Positions 20,587-31,921 of a stretch of DNA of 64,000 nucleotides are shown piece after piece. The translations under genes and the position numbers were made by a program. The notes under the pieces were generated by a model, which worked only from the letters and a program-made list of their open reading frames with translations, did not search any database and was not told where the DNA came from. Each line of letters begins with the position of its first letter. Within the stretch, counting starts at the first letter, position 1. This DNA is from Hemicentrotus pulcherrimus (Eukaryota; Echinodermata; Echinoidea; Camarodonta; Strongylocentrotidae), in contig BEXV01000107.1 in NCBI GenBank assembly GCA_003118195.1, positions 113,332-177,331 on the forward strand, in the 5' to 3' direction.

Positions 20587-23500
20587 ATGTCTTCTCTAGT
20601 CAATTATGGAAGTAGTGATGAAAGCGACAGCAGTGATGGAGAAGAATGTCCTCCAGTTGCAGCAAAACCTAAGGAGATGGATCCCAAGACCCAAGATGCA
20701 GGCACATCATCTTCTTCGCTTCCAAAGAAGTTATCTTTGTTTGCAGCTCTACCAAAGCCAAAGGTCCTCCCCACACCATCTTCCTCGAATCCAAAGAAGT
20801 CATCTTTGTTTGCAGCTCTACCGAAGCCAAAGGTCGCCGGCACACCTGCAATGGAGGAAGTCATGAATACTAAACCCAGTGCTGGATTGGATGAGAGAGG
20901 GGCAGAGGGTTATCGTAAAAATACTCTGTTCTCCAGTCTCCCACCACCGAAGAAGACTGCAAGTACAACCCCAAAATCAGAGGGTATATATTTTTCCACT
21001 CATGCGATTTGAAAATTCATCATTTGATTAAAGTCTTCACAAACTACATATAAAAAACGGCAAGATATGACTGTGGTTGTCAAGCCATGCAGTCCTTAGA
21101 CCAGTTAACATCCAAAGCTCAATCCTCAAATGTTTCTTATTGTTTGTTTTCATTGTTGAACAAGAATGTCTTGCATATGCACATTTTTATTGGCTACGTG
21201 CTCTTTTTGTGCGATTTTGGTATTCAAACCTTTTAACAGTTGAATGAATGTGCTCATGCAAACGTGAAAGTTAAAAACTTGATTTTAATTGATGTTCGTA
21301 CGCGTAGAGTCCTATTTTTTTAAAATTTGATTTATATCAGGCCTGATAATTACCCAATTTAAATTGGATTCCTGATTTTTACCTGATTTTCGTATCTTTT
21401 CAAAATGTTCTCCCTAAAAAGGTGGAATCTTGTTAGATGCCATTTTTCCCCCCCAAATTTTTATATTTTTTTTTCTCACTATCACTTGGTTGAGGGGGGA
21501 AAAAAATATATATATTTCATTATATGTCATTGACGCTTTATATGAAACTTGAACAATAATAAGTGTCCACTTTCTTTTTTGCCGAGTTATTTACATTAAT
21601 TATTGATATTGTCAGAACCAACTTCTAGAGCTGGACATAAACCTGCCCCTGTGGCAACAAGTACATCCACCAACAACAGCACAGTTTCTAAGGGTCTGCT
21701 GAATCTACCACCGCCAAAAAAGAAGCAACCTGTGAAAATAAACCTTCCTGCTCTGCCTGACGTAAGTAGTGTACATGCAGAGTGGTTCACAAGGGGTTAA
21801 AACATGTTACAGCGACAGGTTTAATTTTTTACTGACAGCTTTGAAAATCAGCTAGAGGTTTGAATTGTGATTATACAGCTTTGAAAATCAGCTAGAGGTT
21901 TAAATTGTGATTACCGTATACAGCTTTGAAAATCAGCTAGAGGTTTGAATTGTGATTATACACATTTGAAAATCAGCTAGAGGTTTGAATTGTGATTATG
22001 CACATTTGAAAATCAGCTAGGATTTGAATTGTGATTATACAGCTTTGAAAATCAGCTATAGGTTTGAATTGTGATTATAATATACAGATTTGGAAATCAG
22101 CAACAATTAATATTTCTTCTCTACCAAAATTGTTTATGAAATATTAGTCTTAAAATGGGTTTGAAAATGCTTCAAAATCTGGATCAGATGATATCTCATG
22201 GATAAAGCTATCTTATTCTTGGATCTGTATTGGATCATAAGTTGAGCTCATCATTCTTTTGTCTTTGAAATGTCTTCAGCTAAGTTATACATGTAATTCC
22301 TTTTAATAAAAATCTGTGTATACCGTATTTGCCGGCGATAACGCCGCACCCTCGTATAGGCCGCACCCCCGATTTTGACCTTTAAAAAAAGAACAAAACA
22401 AAAACAAAAACAAAAACAAAAATTTGGACGAAGTCGAGAGTCGAACTCTTGCCGGCACAGGTAGATTGGGAGCTGAAACCAGCGCCTTAGACCGCGCGGC
22501 CATCCTGCACCGATGCCTAAGGCTGCAGTTTTTTGTGATGTATACATTGAAATGGATTGAAAATGGCGACTTCGCGTGCTGGATGCGTTAAACGGCCCCT
22601 TCTTTTAATTTTACATGCATTGCAATGCATTGGCACGAACTTTGATCAAGATCTATCGGCAGATGTTGTTTTTGGAAGATTATCTGCGTCTTCATGTCAA
22701 CAATGCAAGGTAAAATTGTCGGTAAGATGTATGGAAATGTCCTGTTCCATAGTGGTGTAGTTATTACACCATTCGTAGTCCAATATGTGCAAATTTGTGC
22801 TGGTTTTGACTTGATTTTTTTTTCTTTACTCTGTCGCCGTATATACGCCGCACCCCGACTTTTTGATTTTTTCTCTCCCAAAAAAACTGCGGCGTTTACG
22901 CCGGCAAATACGGTAGTTGCTTGTAGTTGTAGAGATCTCCTGCGTCCTTCAAGCATTTAGCTAAGGTAGGAAATATACATTTGGAGATTTGAAAAGTGTT
23001 GAATAGCTAAAAGATAGTCTAAGTTGTTTGACACAACTTTCCAATGATCTTACAACTCAATGTTCTTAAAAAATTTTGCATCTGACTGAAGTTTACTTCC
23101 AAATGCAAATTCAGATTATGGACGATAATCAATGTTTATAATGTTTAATCAACGTTTATACCAGGAAAGTGTTTACCGGTAATTTACACAATATGATTAT
23201 GTTACATTTTGGGGGTCCAAAAAAAAATTATAAAATGTAATGAAGTATCAGTTAAAATGATTTCTACCTGTCAACTTTGCAGCCCAATTCTGATGATGAT
23301 GAACCAGAAACAAAAAGACCTAAAAGTACCAAGGTAATATATTCATTAGTACTATCTTTGCTTACATGATTTTTGATGTATGCAGTTAATGTATTTACCA
23401 TCAGTACTGCAATTTTTCATGGTGATTTACATACATAAGAGGTGGATCAATATCAATATCACCATATGTTTTGAGGTTTCCAAACATCCAAAATTCCCTT

Positions 23501-26500
23501 TATAAAGAAGGAAATGTTTTGTCCATTTTTGAATGTGCCCTTGCCCTTTTGAAAATGCATCACAACGCCTGCATAGAAAAACCGGTACTTATTTTTGGTG
23601 AGTGTGTATATGAAAATGTGTTTAGCTTTTAACAGATGTGTATTAACTAGATCTCGGGGGGTGTTTCACAAAGACTACGATCGACTTTGAGTTGGACTTA
23701 ACTATGGCGGGCCGTTCATGCCACTGGTTGCTCTCACTATTGGTCTCTCAATTATGATCTTTGGATAATATTTTTTCCATCAATAATGAACTTTCAAAAA
23801 ATTTAAATTCTGTAGATTTCTGACCACGATTTGCACGTCCTTTGAAAAACCAATGCCAGGAATGGTTACAAGAACTAGTGGCATGAATGGCCTGCCATAG
23901 TTAAGTACAACTTAAAGTCGATCTTAGTCTTTGTGAAACAGGCCCCTGTTTATTCATGTCTGGAGATCGTCTATCAATATCACCATCAAGAAGATGCTAA
24001 CCAGGATCAAACATACATTTTTGCAATTTATTTAAAAATTTAAAAGAAAATTGGTGCAATTTTCAATGTTTTATCATGACACAATATAGAATTGCTTCAC
24101 AACTGATATATATATCTGTCATTAGAAGTTTAATTATTCCTATAACTTGTTTTGTTCTGTATTGACCTTGTATTAGGGAGTTGGGCTGTTTGCAATGCTG
24201 CCCAAACCCAGAATAGCAAGTAGAAGGGAAGCGCAACGTCCCCTCATCCCCTACACACTGACCAAGAAACCTGCTGCAGCTCCTGCCAAGCCTCCAGGAA
24301 AGGCTCCTTCAAATCCTCTGGCTCCAGTGCAACCTGTAAAGCCAACCCATCCTGGTGCAAGTACTGTCATAAAGAGTAAACCTACAGGTGGTAATCCCTT
24401 AGTAATGGGTTATAATAGCGATGAAGACGATGAGGATGATGGAGGCGGTGGAGTCAATTTCTTCTCGATGGGAGAAAGTGATCATGTGAAAGAAAGAACT
24501 ACGGAAGAATCTGCAACAGGTGTGAAAAGTAAACCCCTTGCATTTAGCAAACCAAGGATTGATGCATTACTGACTGAATCTGATATTGGAACAAGTAGGA
24601 TCACTAGTGCGGCAGATCCAGGGGTCATGGAACCGATGATACCCACCACACAGGATCAGCCACTTGTTTTTAACCCATCACAGTCAAATAGTGTAGGATT
24701 CTCTGCACCGAAGTACAACCCTCATGCACTGTCCAATCCTCAATACAATGTACAATCCCATCAAGGATCAAACTATGCACAACCGAATGATGGGAGCATG
24801 CCATATGGATCATATAACCAAACAGGATTGGATAGTCAGGAGGGTATGCAGTATTACAATCAACCCTATCAAGAGGGTGCTGATACCGGGTATGGAGAGA
24901 GTGGAACCAGCGCTCAGGGCTCAAGTCAGTCAGTTCTCCAAGAAGAAGGGGTTCGTCAATTCTTATATCTTTGGATTTTTTGGTCAGTATATTTATGAAG
25001 ACCAACTTGATCTTTCTAAAGCCATATATACACCTAATTAATTTATTTTGGAAGAGATGGTGTAGCAGTGAGATTAAAATGTGAAATTGTGAATTCTAAT
25101 TGATTCAGAATTGCTTCGATCATGTGAGCATAGAAATTGCAATTTGGGTATTACGAGCTTTCCAGACCTTGATATTTGGCATCCATGTGTCCCAGGCACC
25201 CAGAGTGTTGAGCCCTGCAATACATTATTGTGGTTTTGTTTATCACATAGGTTTAAAAAAGGCTATTTTGATGTCTCTTGTAATAGTTACTGCCCTGTAA
25301 AAGTAATGCTGTTAATATTATTTGTCTATTCTGCTTACAGTTTGCCAAAATGGTTGGTAAGAATAATCGCGGGAGAGAAGAAATCCAATTCATTGACATC
25401 AATGCTGATGATCAGATAGGACCTACAGCTGGTCTACAGAATATGGTTAAATCTATGACAGAAGAGAAAGAGTCCAGAGTAAAATTGGTATGTATTAGAT
25501 ATATCTGTTTCTTCTCAAATACAAACTTACAATTTCACAAACAAATTCTTTGTAATCTTTTCTTCGTTTGAAGACAGTTGGTTTTTATAAAAATATGTTG
25601 CTTTTATTTTGTCAAGTTTTGAAGCGGTAAATGACAAAGGTTATTTGATAATGTTGAATTGTAACACCCCGAGCCATTCATCATGGAGACACATTACTTT
25701 AATATAAATGTTAAGCAGATAGTTTATGAAGATAGATACTCAACTTAGTAATGATAATAATATATTACATTTATAAAGCACCTTTTCACTAGATACAAAG
25801 TGCAAAACTTCCTTTTCATTTTTCCAAAGTGGTGGGATATCCTGGACATTTTAAAGTATGTTCCCAATGGGGAAAAGTAAGAAAACTTTGGAAAGTAATT
25901 AATTATTTGATACCTGTGATCTATCCATTACCATTTCCATTTATGTAATCATTATGAAAGAGACAGTGGAGAGTAATGTAAAATCAAGAGTCACAAAATA
26001 ATTAAATAATTTATTAAAAATGGCTTCTCACCTGCTTTTTTGAACAATTCTACCAGAAAGGTGCCAGGCTGTAACATCTCCCTGGTTCTGTATTGAAAAG
26101 ATTGACATTACAAATTGTAATCTCTTCTCTCATTTTTCATCATTTCTCTTTTACATTCTAGAAAAAGGAGCAACTGCCTACCTCCCAACAGAAGAGGAAA
26201 CATCAGATCACATACCTTGCTCGCCAGGTAAGTCTTTTTCAGATGATCTCTCAGACATAATTTGATGAAATTCAATTTATAATTCATGTAATGGTCAGAT
26301 AAGTATTAGCAGGTCCTTTTTGCTTGAAGTTGTAATCAGTTAATTTTGCTGTTTCTGGCAACTGGTCACAAGAAGACATGAATGAAATGTTTTGTAGGTT
26401 GACATTGCAAAAGTTGACAATCCCTAGAGGTATAGCATGTATTATGTCAGATAAATTCAGTTTAAATTGACTACTACCTTTGCTTGAAATGACTTATTCC

Positions 26501-27026
26501 TATTAGTATGTTTGAAATGAAGAATGAATTTTTATAATTTTCTTCCATGTGTGAAGGATATTGCAAAAACATGCATTATTGTAAATCTCTCTGTCTGAAA
26601 TATGCTAGGGCTAGTAACATTGTTACATTAAATGTAAACTGTTCTGTTTTTATATATACCTTATAGCTAACATTCACCTTTTTGTTTTATCTGAGCTAAC
26701 AATGAGGCTTCTCTTGAATAGATTTCTTATTCACCAACTTTGAATTAAATCAGCACAATGCAATAACGCTGTATTTAGACCCTCAACATAATTTTGTTAG
26801 CAATATTTTTTTTCTTCTTCAATTTGTGAACAATTCTTTAGATACATTTAACAATCCCATTATTCATCAGGTAAAATGGCATGTCGTTCCTCAGCATGCT
26901 TTCATCTCATTTCTTAAACTGTCTTTTACTATTCAGGCCAAGGAAAGAGAACTGGAGCTAAAGAATCAGTGGGCTGACAATCGCGCAACCAGAAAGAGTA
27001 CCAATGCCAAGTATGGATTCTTCTAA
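20587..27026 (+). CDS. PRCC: PRCC, proline-rich nuclear protein / mitotic checkpoint factor
   Basis: PRCC is a nuclear protein linked to pre-mRNA splicing and, through MAD2L2, to mitotic checkpoint control; its human gene is fused to TFE3 in papillary renal carcinoma. Coding exons: 20587-20983, 21616-21761, 23283-23333, 24177-24950, 25341-25487, 26162-26227, 26937-27026, totalling 556 aa (human about 491). The N-terminus has the family's SSDES motif. The diagnostic conserved C-terminus is clear: NRGREEIQFIDI, then QQKRKHQITYL and AKERELELKNQW, ending AKYGFF. Short LPKPK motifs occur at residues 51-59, 74-82 and 202-210, with LPPPK variants between. Residues of about 360-450 are rich in Q, N, Y, G and S. 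The first exon starts at an acceptor, 20556, so a leader exon lies upstream. The exon 4 donor (GGG|GTTCGT) is weak; reading through it adds 15 codons and a stop. Confidence 0.95.
20711..20848 (+). repeat. 69-bp in-frame duplication inside PRCC exon 1
   Basis: The segment beginning CTTCTTCGCTTCCAAAGAAG at 20711 recurs at 20780 (offset 69 = 23 codons). It duplicates the SLFAALPKPK motif at protein residues 50-59 and 73-82. The DNA is very similar, so it is a fairly recent duplication. Confidence 0.85.
21836..22104. repeat. 40-bp minisatellite, about 7 copies
   Basis: The unit begins CAGCTTTGAAAATCAGCTAG and continues AGGTTTGAATTGTGATTATA. There are six fairly complete copies plus a diverged last one. 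Some have small insertions (CCGTA, ATA) or a CACATT start in place of CAGCTT. It lies in PRCC intron 2, about 75 bp after the donor. Confidence 0.85.
22321..22915. mobile_element. DNA transposon (non-autonomous) with CCGTATTTGCCGGCG TIRs
   Basis: The left end TACCGTATTTGCCGGCG, then ATAACGCCGC, is matched by the right end GCGGCGTTTA, then CGCCGGCAAATACGGTA: about 25 of 27 positions pair. The ends are flanked by TA, consistent with a TA target duplication (Tc1/mariner-like, inference). Next to each end is a further GC-rich subterminal block (GCCGCACC). No transposase frame is present. The interior holds a tRNA-Leu-like segment at 22425-22510 and a block shared with 11016-11320. Intronic in PRCC. 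Confidence 0.8.
22425..22510 (-). pseudogene. tRNA-Leu-like sequence inside a transposon
   Basis: The minus strand reads GGATGGCCGCGCGGTCTAAG, then GCGCTGGTTTCAG (tRNA-Leu box A and a CAG anticodon context), a variable-arm-like stretch and GAGTTCGACTCTC (box B). The acceptor and anticodon stems pair poorly, so it is a decayed tRNA or a SINE-like head, not a working tRNA. It is embedded in the TIR element at 22321-22915. Confidence 0.6.
23656..23947. mobile_element. Fold-back MITE, family D, copy 2
   Basis: This has the same architecture as 7715-7980. The left arm starts GGGGTGTTTCACAAAGACTA and the right arm ends AGTCTTTGTGAAACAGGCCC; both contain the internal ACTATGGC / GCCATAGT block. The core keeps ATAATGAACT-TCAAAAAAT and CCAATGCCAG, shared with copy 1. 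It sits in the PRCC intron between exons 3 and 4. Confidence 0.75.
25738..25830. mobile_element. Possible SINE-tail remnant
   Basis: TTTATAAAGCACCTTTTCAC with GATACAAAGTGC, next to a TAATAATA run, resembles the genus of SINE tails that contain a GCGCTTTATAAA box. It is short and diverged. It is in the PRCC intron between exons 5 and 6. Confidence 0.3.
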
Positions 27027-28200
27027 AGGTCCATGTACAAGAGATCATCATGAGTTTGTACTTGGACTCTTCATTCCAGTATTGTGCTAACTGCATCTTA
27101 AAGGGGGTGTAGCATGTCAAATACTGGTTAACGCCATTTACAACTTCTTTCGGACAACTGCACGTAAACGAAAGGACTTGATGAACGGTCAGCATGCGCT
27201 AGCGTTCGCGAAGTTCTGCTCACGCTTCGGTTTTGCGTATTTTGCACCCACATAAATACTGCGGTCGCGTAATGATACCTGATTGGCCCCAAGTCAGGCC
27301 ACAGGAAAGACACATAGTCTCGTCATGCTAGACCCCTTTAAATGAGGAGTTCAACTGAATGCAATGGGTCATTTGAGATGAGGTATACTCTCATGTTGCT
27401 GATGTGATGTTGTCCAACAAAGTATTTTTATATAAATTCAAGTAGAATTGTCAATGAACACACACATTACATGTGATGAAATGAGTGAAGCTGACAAAAG
27501 ACAGTTGAAAACGGCCTAGTTGGCATTTCATAGATCAAAGTTGAAAGCAGGAAGAGAAGTAAAGAGGTTGCGTTAGAGACTAGTGTAGGATCTGGATAAA
27601 GGAGCAATTTAATCAGATATGATGTAGACTGATTGAATTGGGAGGACCTCCAAATTAGAGACATCTAGGAGATGGAGTTAATGACAGCCAAGGTTTAAAA
27701 ATATAGAATATAGATGAGCATTTAATATCATGAAGAAACATAAGTTGAATTCATTATAGATCTGTTTGTCTAAGTAGTTCTTGCCCTATAAAGCTTAACT
27801 TGAAAGATTTCATCCTTTTCTTTCATCAGTTGATGTTTTGAATTGTCACCTTTAAAATATGTATTGACTTATTCAACAAGTAGTGAGAATGAAATGATAT
27901 TCGTTTTTCCTTTAATTCCATGATATCTATTTTTCTTATGAGTGGGTGAAGGTCTATGTAATTGGATATCACTAAAAGTAAAAAGGAAAAATCATACAGA
28001 TATTGTGAAAATATAATTTGGAGGATATTTTCAAAGTGTGTACTTTATACACTTATACATCCGCTTACCTGTCATTCTAATAAAATAAATCCAGAAAAGA
28101 ATCCTTGATACCTTAAAAGTAGATGTATGTTTCTATTTAACTTTATACTGTAACCCATGTCCTACAGTCATTCTGTGTATTTGAATAAAAATCTTGAATC
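27027..28200 (+). other. PRCC 3' untranslated region (probable)
   Basis: No other gene follows the PRCC stop codon. AATAAA signals occur at 28079-28084 and 28194-28199; the latter is in GAATAAAAATC and is the better candidate. A TTAA-flanked transposon sits 75 bp after the stop, so if this signal is used the mRNA would contain it. Confidence 0.5.
27102..27337. mobile_element. TTAA-flanked MITE (236 bp) in the PRCC 3' UTR region
   Basis: TTAA at 27098-27101 and 27338-27341 flanks ends that are imperfect inverted repeats: AGGGGGTGTAGCATG on the left, CATGCTAGACCCCT on the right. The interior is GC-richer than its surroundings and non-coding. TTAA duplication is the hallmark of piggyBac-type transposition. 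Confidence 0.65.
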
Positions 28201-29094
28201 GGATAAATTTTGTTGTTGACCTCATATTTTCATTTAAAATGAATAAGGCTTCTAGCAATGGAAATGAAAGTAAAAATGCTGAAAGCGATTTGTCTCCATA
28301 ACTCAATACATTGAAAAATCAATAATTATGTATGGATTAGTGAATAAAGAAGCAAAAATATGAAAATACTCTACACAAAACTCACGTAGCCAAATCCAAT
28401 ATGGCTCAAAAGCAGTTGTTGAAAATGCAAACTTTATTTGAATTTCTCTTTGCATTATATAGGATTGAGCTTTACAACACCGAAATAGTACTTACAAATG
28501 TTCTTTTCATTATTTACTATTCAACATTTCTCACGTTCTAATGCTCAGCAGGGTCTATAAGTTAAAGATAAACCTTGAATTCTACAGAATTGATAAAATA
28601 TTTTGAAACCTATGGACATTGGATACATGTATTCATATCTAACTGTTTGAATGAAAATCCTGGATTTGGAAGGTTTTCATAACCTAGAACTAATCTCGTG
28701 ATTGTATTAATAAATTGGGATCTCAGCAAATTTGATGGCAAAATTTCTCTTAAATTGTATCATAATGTGAAAGAGGGTGACATTTATGACACATCTCTGC
28801 AAGGAATTTAAAAACCAATGTGTTTGAAGTCGAATATTGATGAATGAATAAAAAATTGAGCTTTTCTGCATACCGGTGCAACAACAAAACAAAAAAAATA
28901 TGTATTCTTTTATCAATATTTGTCTTCAAATACATTTTTTTTGTGGTTATTTTTGGTTATTTTTTCTTTTGGGGGGATCTTTGCAGAAGTGTGTCTTCAA
29001 TGACATCCTCTTTCACAATATGATACAATTAAGCAAGAGGGAGGGAGAGAGATAATGAGAGGGGAGGGCAAGAAGCAAGAGAGAGGGAGGGAGA

Positions 29095-29679
29095 NNNNNN
29101 NNNNNNNNNNNNNNNNNNNNNNNNNNNNNNNNNNNNNNNNNNNNNNNNNNNNNNNNNNNNNNNNNNNNNNNNNNNNNNNNNNNNNNNNNNNNNNNNNNNN
29201 NNNNNNNNNNNNNNNNNNNNNNNNNNNNNNNNNNNNNNNNNNNNNNNNNNNNNNNNNNNNNNNNNNNNNNNNNNNNNNNNNNNNNNNNNNNNNNNNNNNN
29301 NNNNNNNNNNNNNNNNNNNNNNNNNNNNNNNNNNNNNNNNNNNNNNNNNNNNNNNNNNNNNNNNNNNNNNNNNNNNNNNNNNNNNNNNNNNNNNNNNNNN
29401 NNNNNNNNNNNNNNNNNNNNNNNNNNNNNNNNNNNNNNNNNNNNNNNNNNNNNNNNNNNNNNNNNNNNNNNNNNNNNNNNNNNNNNNNNNNNNNNNNNNN
29501 NNNNNNNNNNNNNNNNNNNNNNNNNNNNNNNNNNNNNNNNNNNNNNNNNNNNNNNNNNNNNNNNNNNNNNNNNNNNNNNNNNNNNNNNNNNNNNNNNNNN
29601 NNNNNNNNNNNNNNNNNNNNNNNNNNNNNNNNNNNNNNNNNNNNNNNNNNNNNNNNNNNNNNNNNNNNNNNNNNNNNNN
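29095..29679. other. Assembly gap (585 N) inside a GA microsatellite
   Basis: The gap is preceded by GAGAGAGGGAGGGAGA and followed by a GAGAGAGAGAGAGAGA run. Both flanks are the same low-complexity sequence, so the unresolved stretch is probably an expanded (GA)n array. Confidence 0.9.
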
Positions 29680-30388
29680 GAGAGAGAGAGAGAGAGAAAG
29701 AGAGATTATGGAGAGAGAGGGGGTGGGCAGGAAGATAGATACACCATGGATACACGTATAAAGAGGAATCATGGGAGGGAACGTTTATTATAAGAAACAG
29801 AAAAGGAAGAGCAAAGAGCCTAATAGTAGGCTATTTACTTGACTCTCAATACAAAGGTTGATGGTTCGAATCACAGGCCGGTATTTTTATTATTTTGGCA
29901 CATATATCACTCTTCTTTCAGATGCAAACAAGTACCTGGCAACTACTGGAGTAATTAAATAATTGCAAGGTTCGCAGGCAGAGCAGTACTATTACCGATA
30001 TTTTATGTTGATTACAGAGTAAATCATACGTTTATTAATTTTAAGTGAGTTAGGGGGAGAATTTGACCTTTTCTTATACATGTTTAGTGCTGTTTGTCAA
30101 GAACGTTTCGTAAAATTAATGCTCATAATAGAACATCATGCGTTCATTTAAAAATAAAAGTCCTTTTGTGTGCGTGCTCCTGCTCGAGCCTCATTAACAC
30201 GACCTTTGCACTTCCAGTCGAGTGCTCATACCACGCGACTACAACACCTCATGTAATGAATGTAACTAGAGTTTTTTTTAAACTCCATACCATTATCTCC
30301 ATTATGACAAGGATACCTGTATATATAAGCCACAGTCTCTGCTTACGTAACTATATGTTTTTTCTTCCTTATCTCTTTCGCATGATCT

Positions 30389-30424
<36 letters not shown>

Positions 30425-30944
30425 TCATTCTAACTATGTTCCCCTCCCTGGCCTATAAACCCCGCCCTGTCTGTCTGTTTCTGTCTCCCGGTGTCTATCT
30501 CTGCCTCTCTGGATGAAACATGCAAAAGGAAAGAAAGATAGTGTATTTTCTTGAAAAGTGAAGAAATGTATACTGATAATGACAATAAAAATATATATAA
30601 AATCTGGAAGGCGCAAAATTCAAATGAAATGAAATGCTCAAGGCGCATTTGTGTAAAAAAATAGAATCGTGCAAAAGGAACGTGTTTTTACCGAATCACT
30701 ATACCTTCTGTACGAAACATCATTGTGAAGGGATCAGTTCGTTAAAATGTTATCTTTGAATACAATAGAATGACGTGGAATATAATTCCAAGGTAAACGT
30801 ATTTCAATACTAATAGATTATAGTACACATTATTTAATTCTAATCTTTATTCATTTTTATTTTTTTTGACTGACACTATTCCAGGAACAAATCCTGGTAA
30901 TACTTGTACTTGATTAGGAAAGTAACAATGATAACAACAATAAT

Positions 30945-31035
30945 AATAATAATAATTATTATGATGATACTAATACTTAGGATGATAAGATTTATTTAAC
31001 GCCTTTTCCAGAGGAATTGTCCAAGGACGCATTAA
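30945..31035 (-). mobile_element. Possible SINE-tail remnant
   Basis: On the minus strand, GGAAAAGGCGTTAAATAAAT is followed by a (TTA)n-rich end, resembling the tails of the tRNA-derived SINEs in this window. No tRNA-like head was found. Confidence 0.3.
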
Positions 31036-31767
31036 GAATTGTATTAATAAAATGGAAGGACTTTCATTCAATACTTTTTGGCATTTTTTTCCTGTAGTAC
31101 ATCACAACTGTTTGTCTTTTATAAATGGACTTTGGAGCAAAAACTATGCTGATGTTAAAACATCTTTTAAAATATAAACACAGAAATCTCATATCAAATT
31201 TATGAGTATCTTTACATTTATCTTCCCAATCATTTCTCTTAGTTCTCCGCCCTCTACAGTCAACAAAACGGAGTTGGTAGCATCCAAGGATTTGGGATGA
31301 TCACGGTGTCTTCTGTAGCTGGAACATTATCTGGACCGACAGTCAAATCAAAATGGTGGGGCGAGAACCAATACAACACAGTTAGATGAACATAGCATCA
31401 TCACCAAGAAAGCTTGCTACACCCCCTTAAAGTTGTTGGATTTAACCCCCACTCTTTTACTCATGTAAACTGTTTCATTCAACCTGGAAATATTTATGTC
31501 TAAACTCAAAATCTACAACTCTTTTTTTATGAGTTCTTCATCTTATTTCGTCTCTCTCGTTTCTTTCTTTTTGTAAATATTTCTTTTTATTGAATATAAT
31601 TTACGTGCACAATAGACTGCTCTAAGTTATAAGGGAATCTACAATTGAAAAGCTCAGCTTCCTACTGGATTCCCTCATATTTCACTGCAAATATATTTGT
31701 CGAATTTCAGTGTAAATACCATGCAATTAGATTTATATCACCGTATGTAATTTCGACTGTATTATTG

Positions 31768-31848
31768 AAACAATAATAACAATAATTAAAAACATTACTT
31801 ATAAAGTGCTAACCACCAAAGTCTCTAAGCGCTAAAATAAAAGGAGTT
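31768..31848 (-). mobile_element. SINE-type tail abutting tRNA-Lys
   Basis: Immediately 3' of the tRNA-Lys sequence on the minus strand is AGCGCTTAGAGACTTTGG, then TTAGCACTTTATAAGTAA and a (TTATTG)n-like end. These are the boxes of the tail of the tRNA-Ser SINE at 14493-14840. Head plus tail would make a short SINE of about 150 bp with a tRNA-Lys head. Confidence 0.55.
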
Positions 31849-31921
31849 CGCCCAATGTGGGGCTCGAACCCACGACCCTGGGAATAAGAGTCCCATGCTC
31901 TACCGACTGAGCTAACCGGGC
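31849..31921 (-). tRNA. tRNA-Lys (anticodon CTT), intact cloverleaf
   Basis: The 73-nt sequence folds completely. The acceptor stem is GCCCGGT / ATTGGGC with discriminator G. The D arm is GCTC/GAGC, the anticodon stem TGGGA/TCCCA with loop CTCTTAT (anticodon CTT), and the T arm GTGGG-TTCGAGC-CCCAC. Compared with the canonical animal tRNA-Lys(CTT) as I recall it, pair 7-66 has changed from C-G to T-A, keeping the stem. There is no intron. TTTT runs (Pol III terminator) follow within about 10 nt. A SINE tail lies directly downstream, so it may be a SINE head, not an independent gene. Confidence 0.75.

Noticed and set aside
22251..22956. Several frames of 60-120 residues
   Set aside because: They lie within the non-autonomous TIR element and show no transposase motif.
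28997..29772. Long open frames on both strands across this interval
   Set aside because: They consist almost wholly of unknown residues from the 585-N gap plus GA-repeat translation.
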